12,260 nt of DNA, from contig DASUSF010000249.1 of assembly GCA_036375275.1 (NCBI GenBank), forward strand, positions 1 through 12,260, given 5' to 3'. The stretch comes from DASUSF01 sp036375275 (GTDB taxonomy: Bacteria; Pseudomonadota; Alphaproteobacteria; Geminicoccales; Geminicoccaceae). A program made the translations under genes and the position numbers. The notes under the pieces were generated by a model that was not told where the DNA came from, did not search any database, and saw nothing but the letters and a program-made list of their open reading frames with translations. This document shows, in pieces, positions 6,495 to 12,260 of the stretch (position 1 is its first letter; each line of letters starts with the position of its first letter).

Positions 6495-6655
6495 AAACCC
6501 AGAGCTTCAGCCGTGCGCTCGATGCGCCGGAAGCGCCCGCACCTCGTGGCCCGTTGCGGAGCGACCGGAGGCCGCCGACCCGTCACGCCACCGCCGCCGG
6601 CTGAGCCTGTTGCGGCCGGGCGCGCTCTGCGCTAAGCCGCGCGTGGCGAGGCCCG

Positions 6656-7360
6656 ATGACCGATCCGAACCCGATCTACTGCGCGATCGACCGCCCCGAT
6701 CTCGAGGGCGCGGTGGCGCTCGCGCGCGCGGTCGCGCCGTCGGTCGGCGGGATCAAGCTCGGGCTCGAGCTCGTCGGCGCCAACGGCCCGGACGGGGTGC
6801 GCCGGATCAAGGCGCTGGGCCGCCCGATCTTCCTCGACCTCAAGCTGCACGACATCCCGAACACGGTCGCCGGCGCGGTCCGCTCGGCATGCGCCCTCGG
6901 CGTCGAGATGCTGACCGTCCACATCGCGGGCGGCCGGGCGATGCTCGGAGCGGCGCACGAGGCGGCCGCCGGGAGCGGGACGATGCTGCTCGGCGTGACC
7001 GTGCTGACCAGCCTCGATCAGGGCGATCTCGAGGAGACCGGGGTTGGTGCCTCGGTGGCCGAGCAGGTGCTGCGCCTCGCCGATCTCGCGGTCCAGGTCG
7101 GCCTGAGGGGCCTGGTCTGCGCGCCCCAGGAGATCGAGCCGCTCCGCCGGCGCTTCGGACGCGACGTCCGCCTCGTCGTGCCGGGGATCCGCCCGGCGGC
7201 GCGCGGCGCCGACGACCAGCGCCGGACCATGACGCCGGATGAGGCGCTGGCTATCGGCGCGGACGTCCTGGTGATCGGGCGGGGGATCACCGGCGCCGCC
7301 GACCCTGCGGCCGAAGCGGCGGCGATCGCGCGCGGCCTGTCCCGGGTCCGGGCCGCCTGA
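6656..7360 (+). CDS. pyrF: Orotidine 5'-phosphate decarboxylase
   Basis: The enzyme converts OMP to UMP, the last step of de novo pyrimidine synthesis, without a cofactor. The protein has 234 residues, normal for the bacterial TIM-barrel form. The hallmark DLKLHDIPNTV is at 61-71; Asp61, Lys63 and Asp66, with Lys34, form the catalytic charged network, and Asp12 is the conserved N-terminal aspartate. VVPGIRP (174-180) and VIGRGIT (206-212) form the phosphate-binding end, with Gln188-Arg189 between them. ATG 6656 has GAGG (6648-6651) close upstream; no better start exists before the conserved AIDRPD. A possible but weak promoter (TTGCGG at 6610-6615, GCTAAG at 6631-6636) precedes it. It is the first gene of the packed run continuing with trpF 3 bp downstream. 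Confidence 0.97.
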   Translation: MTDPNPIYCAIDRPDLEGAVALARAVAPSVGGIKLGLELVGANGPDGVRRIKALGRPIFLDLKLHDIPNTVAGAVRSACALGVEMLTVHIAGGRAMLGAAHEAAAGSGTMLLGVTVLTSLDQGDLEETGVGASVAEQVLRLADLAVQVGLRGLVCAPQEIEPLRRRFGRDVRLVVPGIRPAARGADDQRRTMTPDEALAIGADVLVIGRGITGAADPAAEAAAIARGLSRVRAA

Positions 7361-7363
7361 GCC

Positions 7364-8044
7364 ATGGGTGTGGGGGTCAAGATCTGCGGGCTGACCAGCC
7401 CGGAAGCCGTGGCGGCGGCGGTCCGGGGCGGCGCCGCCATGACCGGCTTCGTCTTCTATCCGCGATCGCCACGCTCGCTCGACGTGGAGGCGGCGGCGGC
7501 GCTCGCTGCGGCGGTCCCGGACCGCGTGCTCCGGGTCGGCGTCATGGTCGATCCCGACGATGCGCTCCTCGACCGCGTGCTCGCGCGGGTGCCGCTCGAC
7601 ATGCTGCAGCTGCACGGGCATGAGACCCCGACGCGCGTGGCTGCGATCCGGAGGCGGACCGGGCGGATGGTGATGAAGGCGCTCAAGGTCGCCCGCGCCG
7701 TCGATCTGGAGCCGGCCGCGAGCTACGCGGCGGTCGCCGACTACCTCCTGTTCGATGCCAAGGCGCCGGAGGACGCGCCGGTCCCGGGCGGCAACGGCCT
7801 CGCCTTCGACTGGCGGGTCCTGGACGGCCTCTCGCTCGACCGGCCGTGGCTGCTCGCGGGCGGCCTCGATCTCGCCAACCTGGAGGCGGCGGTCAGGCTC
7901 ACCGGCGCCCGCGCGCTCGACGTGTCGTCCGGGGTCGAATCGCGCCCGGGGCACAAGGACATCGGAAAGATCCAGGCGTTTCTCGCGCGCGCGGCGGTGC
8001 TCGAGCCGGCGCCCGTGGGCCCGCCGCTCGAGGTGCCGGCATGA
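7364..8044 (+). CDS. trpF: Phosphoribosylanthranilate isomerase
   Basis: The enzyme performs the Amadori rearrangement of phosphoribosylanthranilate to CdRP, the third step of tryptophan synthesis. The 226 residues form a single TIM barrel, not fused to trpC as in enteric bacteria. KICGLT is at 6-11 with general base Cys8; LQLHG is at 81-85; general acid Asp131 is in LLFDAK; PGGNG at 141-145, LAGGL at 164-168 and DVSSGVE at 186-192 make up the phosphate and product pocket. The start follows the pyrF stop by 3 bp, and the stop overlaps the trpB start (ATGA, 8041-8044), so translation is probably coupled. About 15 residues after the barrel are Pro/Ala-rich and probably disordered. Confidence 0.97.
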   Translation: MGVGVKICGLTSPEAVAAAVRGGAAMTGFVFYPRSPRSLDVEAAAALAAAVPDRVLRVGVMVDPDDALLDRVLARVPLDMLQLHGHETPTRVAAIRRRTGRMVMKALKVARAVDLEPAASYAAVADYLLFDAKAPEDAPVPGGNGLAFDWRVLDGLSLDRPWLLAGGLDLANLEAAVRLTGARALDVSSGVESRPGHKDIGKIQAFLARAAVLEPAPVGPPLEVPA

Positions 8045-9252
8045 CCCTACCCAACACCTTCCGCGGCGGCCCGGATCCGCGCGGCCGCTTCGGCATGTAC
8101 GGCGGCCGGTTCGTCGCCGAGACCCTGATGCCGCTGATCCTCGACCTCGAGCGGGCCTACGAGGAGGCCAAGGCCGACCCGGCGTTCGGCGCCGAGCTCC
8201 GCCACTGGCTCGCGGACTACGCCGGGCGGCCGACCCCGCTCTACCTCGCCGAGCGCCTGACCGAGCGGCTCGGCGGGGCCAGGATCTACTTCAAGCGGGA
8301 CGAGCTGACCCACACCGGCGCACACAAGATCAACAACACCATCGGGCAGATCCTGCTCGCGCGGCGCATGGGCAAGCGTCGCATCATCGCCGAGACCGGG
8401 GCCGGGCAGCACGGCGTGGCGACGGCGACGGTCGCCGCCAAGCTCGGCCTCGAATGCATCATCTACATGGGCGCCAAGGACACCGAGCGGCAGAAGCCGA
8501 ACGTCTTCCGGATGCGTCTGCTCGGCGCCGAGGTGCGGCCGGTGACGTCGGGCTCGGCGACGCTCAAGGACGCGATGAACGAGGCGCTGCGCGACTGGGT
8601 CACCAACGTCGACGACACCTTCTACATCATCGGCAGCGTCGCCGGGCCGCATCCCTATCCGGCCATGGTCCGGGATTTCCAGTGCGTGATCGGCGACGAG
8701 GTCAGGCAGCAGATCATGGCCAAGGAGGGCCGGCTGCCGGACACGCTGGTCGCGTGCGTCGGCGGCGGCTCCAACGCGATGGGCCTGTTCCACCCCTTCC
8801 TCGACGACCCGGACGTGCGGATCATCGGGGTCGAGGCGGCAGGGCGCGGGATCGACACGCACGAGCACGCCGCGAGCATGACCATGGGCCGCCCGGGCGT
8901 GCTGCACGGCTCGAGGAGCTACCTGCTCCAGGACGACGACGGCCAGGTGATCGAGCCGCACTCGATCTCGGCCGGGCTCGACTACCCGGGGGTCGGGCCC
9001 GAGCATTCGTGGCTCAAGGACACCGGCCGCGTGACCTACGTGCCGGTGACCGACGATCAGGCGCTGCAGGCCTTCAAGCTGCTGAGCGAGACCGAGGGCA
9101 TCCTGCCGGCGCTCGAGCCGGCGCACGCGCTCGCCCACGTGATCGAGATCGCGCCGGGGCTGCCCCCCGACCACCTGCTGGTGATGAACCTCTGCGGGCG
9201 GGGCGACAAGGACATCTTCACGGTCGCGGACGCCATGGGGGTGGATCTTTGA
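8041..9252 (+). CDS. trpB: Tryptophan synthase beta subunit
   Basis: This PLP enzyme joins indole, channelled from the alpha subunit, with serine to give tryptophan. It has 403 residues. Lys96 in HTGAHKINN forms the Schiff base, Glu118 in AETGAGQHG is the catalytic acid/base, GGGSN (241-245) binds the PLP phosphate, and Asp314 in GLDYPGVGP is the allosteric aspartate. These match Salmonella Lys87, Glu109 and Asp305 with a constant offset of nine. At the PLP pyridine nitrogen, where Salmonella has Ser377, the motif reads LCGRGDKD, with Cys385 in place of serine. The longer open frame upstream is the shadow of trpF; ATG 8041 overlaps the trpF stop. The trpA start overlaps its stop codon. Confidence 0.98.
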   Translation: MTLPNTFRGGPDPRGRFGMYGGRFVAETLMPLILDLERAYEEAKADPAFGAELRHWLADYAGRPTPLYLAERLTERLGGARIYFKRDELTHTGAHKINNTIGQILLARRMGKRRIIAETGAGQHGVATATVAAKLGLECIIYMGAKDTERQKPNVFRMRLLGAEVRPVTSGSATLKDAMNEALRDWVTNVDDTFYIIGSVAGPHPYPAMVRDFQCVIGDEVRQQIMAKEGRLPDTLVACVGGGSNAMGLFHPFLDDPDVRIIGVEAAGRGIDTHEHAASMTMGRPGVLHGSRSYLLQDDDGQVIEPHSISAGLDYPGVGPEHSWLKDTGRVTYVPVTDDQALQAFKLLSETEGILPALEPAHALAHVIEIAPGLPPDHLLVMNLCGRGDKDIFTVADAMGVDL

Positions 9253-10100
9253 CGGGTCGTCCCGGGAACGACCGGATCGAGCGCCGCTTCGCCGAGCTCG
9301 CCGAGGAGCGGCGGGCCGCGCTGATCGCGTTCATCACGGCGGGCGATCCCGACCGCGCGATCTCGAGCGAGATCCTGAACGGGCTGCCCGGCGCCGGCGC
9401 GGATCTGATCGAGCTCGGCATGCCGTTCAGCGACCCGATGGCGGACGGCCCGGTGATCCAGGCCGGCGGCCTGCGCGCGCTCCGCGCCGGCATGACGCTC
9501 GCGGGCGTGCTTCAGATGGTGCGCGACTTCCGGCGCCGGGACGAGCGGACGCCGCTCGTGCTGATGGGCTACTACAACCCGATCTACAGCTACGGCCCGG
9601 AGCGCTTCCTCGGCGACGCGGCGAGCGCCGGCGTCGACGGCCTGATCGTGGTCGACCTGCCGCCCGAGGAGGACGACGAGCTCTGCCTTCCCGCCCGGGC
9701 GCACGGCATCCACTTCATCCGACTCGCCACCCCGACCACCGACGACCGGCGGCTTCCGGCCGTGCTCGAGAACACCGGCGGCTTCATCTACTACGTCTCG
9801 ATCACCGGGATCACCGGCGCCGCGGCACCGGTCGCCGACCGGGTCGGCGACGCGGTTGCCCGGCTCAAGCGGCACACCGATCTTCCGGTCGCGGTCGGCT
9901 TCGGCATCCGCGAGCCGGCCCAGGCCGCGGCGATCGCGCGGGTCGCCGATGCCGCGGTGGTGGGCTCCGCCCTGGTCCAGACGATCGCGGACGGGCTGGA
10001 CGCGGACGGTCGCCCGAAGCCCGGAGTCGCCGATGCCGTCCTCGGCCGGGTGGCGGCGCTCGCGGACGGCGTGCGCGGGGCGCGACGGGGGCCCTCGTGA
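9249..10100 (+). CDS. trpA: Tryptophan synthase alpha subunit
   Basis: The subunit cleaves indole-3-glycerol phosphate to indole and glyceraldehyde 3-phosphate and feeds indole to TrpB. The protein has 283 residues. Catalytic Glu55 (LIELGMPFSDP) and Asp66 (MADGP) match Salmonella Glu49 and Asp60; TyrTyr at 181-182 is near Tyr175. GFGI (217-220) and VVGSA (237-241) bind the substrate phosphate. The start is read as TTG at 9249, overlapping the trpB stop by 3 bases (TTGA) and preceded by GGGGGTGG (9237-9244). No ATG or GTG occurs in frame before the conserved RIERRF segment, and the frame further upstream is trpB read out of frame. A 15-residue C-terminal tail is Arg/Gly-rich. The stop overlaps the accD start. 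Confidence 0.96.
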   Translation: MTGRPGNDRIERRFAELAEERRAALIAFITAGDPDRAISSEILNGLPGAGADLIELGMPFSDPMADGPVIQAGGLRALRAGMTLAGVLQMVRDFRRRDERTPLVLMGYYNPIYSYGPERFLGDAASAGVDGLIVVDLPPEEDDELCLPARAHGIHFIRLATPTTDDRRLPAVLENTGGFIYYVSITGITGAAAPVADRVGDAVARLKRHTDLPVAVGFGIREPAQAAAIARVADAAVVGSALVQTIADGLDADGRPKPGVADAVLGRVAALADGVRGARRGPS

Positions 10101-11104
10101 ACTGGCTCACCGACTACGTCCGGCCGAAGATCAAGGCCCTGGTCCGCGGCAACCGGACCGAGGTCCCGGAGAACCTCTGGGTCAACTGCCCGAGCTGCGA
10201 GCGGATGATCTTCCACCGCGACCTCGAGCAGAACCAGCAGGTCTGCCCGCACTGTGGCCATCACTTCCGGGTCGGGCCGGAGTACCGCTTCCGCACCTTG
10301 TTCGACGAGGGCAGCTGGACCCGGATCGAGCTGCCCAAGGTCGCGAGCGACCCGCTCAAGTTCCGCGACCGCAAGCGTTACGTCGACCGGCTGAAGGAGG
10401 CTCAGACCAAGACCGGAGCGGTCGACGCGATCGAAGCCGCGCACGGCCGGATCGACGGGCTGCCGGCGGTGATCGCGGTGATGAACTTCGACTTCATGGC
10501 GGGCTCCATGGGCGCGGCGCTCGGCGAGGGCCTGCTCGCGGCGGCCCGCCTGGCGGTGCTGCAGGAGGCGGCCCTGGTCGTGGTCACGGCGTCGGGCGGG
10601 GCGCGCATGCAGGAGGGCGCGATCTCGCTGATGCAGATGCCGCGGACCACGATCGCGATCGAGGAGGTCAAGGAAGCCGGCCTGCCGTACGTCGCGGTGC
10701 TCACCGACCCGACGACCGGCGGCGTCACGGCGTCGTTCGCCATGCTCGGCGACATCGCGATCGCCGAGCCGGGCGCGCAGATCGGCTTCGCCGGCCGCCG
10801 CGTGATCGAGCAGACGATCCGCGAGCAGCTTCCGGACGGCTTCCAGAAGGCGGAGTACCTGCTCGAGCACGGCATGATCGACATGGTGGTGCACCGCTTC
10901 GAGCTGCGCGCGACCCTGGCCCGGCTGCTCGGCCTGCTGATGCGCCCCACGGTCGAGGTGTCGGCCACGGAGGGGGCGGACGCGAAAGCGGCCGAGCCGG
11001 TCTCGCTCGCCGTGATCGGGAGCGAGGTGGCGCCGCCTGCGCCCGACGCGCCGGACGACGAGGCGATGGAGCATCGGCCCGCCGATGACGAGCTTCGGCA
11101 GTGA
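10097..11104 (+). CDS. accD: Acetyl-CoA carboxylase carboxyltransferase subunit beta
   Basis: With AccA this subunit transfers the carboxyl group from biotin-carried CO2 to acetyl-CoA, giving malonyl-CoA for fatty acid synthesis. The 335 residues start with a zinc ribbon, Cys31-x2-Cys34 and Cys50-x2-Cys53, then a crotonase-fold carboxyltransferase domain (about 60-285). This includes ASGGARMQEGAISLMQM (165-181), TDPTTGGVTASFAMLGD (203-219) and the oxyanion-region GFAGRRVIEQT (230-240). Residues from about 288 onward form a Pro/Ala/Asp/Glu-rich tail, probably disordered, that makes the protein about 30 residues longer than the E. coli one. The start is GTG 10097, overlapping the trpA stop (GTGA) with GGGGG (10087-10091) upstream. 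The last 20 bp overlap folC. accD between trpA and folC is a conserved proteobacterial arrangement. Confidence 0.97.
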   Translation: MNWLTDYVRPKIKALVRGNRTEVPENLWVNCPSCERMIFHRDLEQNQQVCPHCGHHFRVGPEYRFRTLFDEGSWTRIELPKVASDPLKFRDRKRYVDRLKEAQTKTGAVDAIEAAHGRIDGLPAVIAVMNFDFMAGSMGAALGEGLLAAARLAVLQEAALVVVTASGGARMQEGAISLMQMPRTTIAIEEVKEAGLPYVAVLTDPTTGGVTASFAMLGDIAIAEPGAQIGFAGRRVIEQTIREQLPDGFQKAEYLLEHGMIDMVVHRFELRATLARLLGLLMRPTVEVSATEGADAKAAEPVSLAVIGSEVAPPAPDAPDDEAMEHRPADDELRQ

Positions 11105-12260
11105 CCTGATCCTCGCCCGGCTGCGCCGGCTGCACCCGAAGGCGATCGATCTCTCGCTCGACCGGATGTGGCGCATCCTGGCGGCGCTCGACCATCCGGA
11201 GCGGCGGCTGGCGCCCGCGGTCCACATCGCCGGCACCAACGGCAAGGGCTCGGCCCTCGCCTTCCTCGACGCGATGCTCCAGGCGCACGGCCTCAGGACC
11301 CAGCGCTACGTCTCGCCGCACCTCGTGCACTTCAACGAGCGCATCCTGTTCGATGGCATTCCGGTCGACGAGGAGACCCTCGCCGACGTGCTCGACGTGG
11401 CCGAGCGCGCCAACCGCGGCCTGCCGATCACCGAGTTCGAGATCACGACCGCCGCCGCCTTGGTGGCGTTCGCGGCGCGGCCGGCCGATGTCCTCCTGAT
11501 GGAGACGGGGCTCGGCGGTCGCCTGGACGCGACCAACGTGCTCGAGCGGCCGAAGGTCACCGCGCTGTCGGCGATCTCGCTCGACCACCAGGCCTTCCTC
11601 GGCGACCGGCTCGCGGACATCGCGTTCGAGAAGGCGGGCATTCTGAAGCCCGGCGTCACCGCGGTGGTCGGGCCGCAGCCGCCGGAAGCGCTCGACGTGA
11701 TCGAGCGGCGGGCGAGCGCCGTCGGGGCGCCGCTCCTGGTGCACGGCCGGGACTGGAGCGCGTCCGCGACCGGCTCCCGCCTCCGGGTCCGGTTGCTGGA
11801 TCGGGACCTCGATCTGCCGGCGCCGGCGCTCGCTGGCCGGCACCAGTTCGAGAACGCCGGGCTCGCCGTGGTGCTGGCCCGCCTGTTCGCGCCACAGCTG
11901 CCCGAGGACGCGATCGCCCGTGGGTTGCTGGCGGCCCGCTGGCCCGCCCGGCTGCAGCGGCTCGACCGGGGGGCCCTGCTGGCCGGCGTGCCCGATCACC
12001 TGGAGGTCTGGCTCGACGGCGGCCACAACCCCGCCGCCGGCAAGGTGCTGGCCGAGAGCCTCGCCGACGACCCGCGGGACCTCCATCTCGTGGTCGGAAT
12101 GCTCAGGACCAAGGATGCGCAGGGGTTCATCGCCCCGCTCGGCCGGATCGCGTGCTCGCTGACCGCGGTGCCGGTGCCGGACGAGCCGGCGAGCCGGCCC
12201 GCTGCCGAGATCGCCCGCGAGGCCGAGCGGCTCGGACTGAACGCCTCGGTCGCGCCCGAC
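11085..12260 (+). CDS. folC: Dihydrofolate synthase / folylpolyglutamate synthase (3' end cut)
   Basis: This Mur-ligase-family enzyme adds glutamate to dihydropteroate and extends the polyglutamate tail of folates, using ATP. The frame is open to the window end: 392 codons are present and the C-terminal few dozen residues are missing. The P-loop GTNGKGS is at 50-56, YVSPHL at 75-80, TGLGGRLDATN at 141-151, and SLDHQAFLG at 165-173 is the metal/omega-loop region. Lys188 in AGILKPG is the site of the usually carbamylated lysine, and LDGGHNP at 310-316 marks the start of the C-terminal domain. ATG 11085 lies inside the accD coding end and begins right before the conserved N-terminus; GGAG at 11068-11071 is a distant ribosome site. 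Translation is probably coupled to accD. Confidence 0.96.
   Translation, partial: MTSFGSDLILARLRRLHPKAIDLSLDRMWRILAALDHPERRLAPAVHIAGTNGKGSALAFLDAMLQAHGLRTQRYVSPHLVHFNERILFDGIPVDEETLADVLDVAERANRGLPITEFEITTAAALVAFAARPADVLLMETGLGGRLDATNVLERPKVTALSAISLDHQAFLGDRLADIAFEKAGILKPGVTAVVGPQPPEALDVIERRASAVGAPLLVHGRDWSASATGSRLRVRLLDRDLDLPAPALAGRHQFENAGLAVVLARLFAPQLPEDAIARGLLAARWPARLQRLDRGALLAGVPDHLEVWLDGGHNPAAGKVLAESLADDPRDLHLVVGMLRTKDAQGFIAPLGRIACSLTAVPVPDEPASRPAAEIAREAERLGLNASVAPD

Noticed and set aside
6610..6636. TTGCGG-N15-GCTAAG as a sigma-70 type promoter of pyrF
   Set aside because: Both elements match the consensus poorly and spacing is short, so it is mentioned only in the pyrF entry.
7755..10100. 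781-codon + strand frame suggesting a fusion ending in TrpA
   Set aside because: Only the part from 9249 is TrpA; the rest is trpF and trpB read in the wrong frame. trpB in its own frame is intact with all catalytic residues.
1..12260. Mobile elements, CRISPR arrays, tRNA or rRNA genes, phage or defence genes
   Set aside because: I found no direct repeats with spacers, transposase or integrase motifs, or RNA gene signatures; all long real genes are metabolic or membrane housekeeping types.

Overview
The window is about 12.3 kb of very GC-rich (roughly 70%) bacterial chromosome. It most likely comes from an alphaproteobacterium of the Rhodospirillales or a similar soil lineage. Three things point there: the gene order pyrF-trpF-trpB-trpA-accD-folC, which is typical of that class; a perfect match to the alphaproteobacterial general-stress (EcfG-type) promoter consensus; and a CtrA-like box. 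Because of the GC content, long open frames lie antisense to nearly every gene; I treated these as shadows.

Left part (1-3554, + strand): a cysteine-type sulfatase or phosphonate-hydrolase family enzyme stands alone. A 528-bp stretch with no convincing gene follows. Next comes a two-gene membrane module, an SPFH (stomatin/slipin-like) protein followed 12 bp later by its usual partner, an NfeD-family protein. A CtrA-like site lies upstream of this pair.

Middle part (3704-6437, - strand): three genes read leftwards. The first is a small stress-type protein of unknown function behind a GGAAC-N17-CGTT promoter. After a strong GC hairpin and a 10-bp palindrome comes an extended-SDR (NAD-dependent epimerase/dehydratase-like) protein lacking the usual Tyr-Lys pair. 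The third is a PLP enzyme that matches 2,2-dialkylglycine decarboxylase (DgdA) closely, including its diagnostic active-site and cation-site residues. The last two may form one transcript.

Right part (6656-12260, + strand): a tightly packed run, pyrF, trpF, trpB, trpA, accD and folC (cut by the window end). Spacing is 3 bp or a 4-bp start/stop overlap at each junction, and 20 bp of overlap between accD and folC. It joins the last step of UMP synthesis, three tryptophan steps, the carboxyltransferase beta subunit of acetyl-CoA carboxylase, and folate polyglutamylation. This is housekeeping DNA. I see no mobile element, CRISPR array, tRNA, rRNA or defence system, and no clear undescribed multi-gene system. 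The most notable signals are the predicted general-stress promoter of the small protein and the dialkylglycine decarboxylase next to an atypical SDR.
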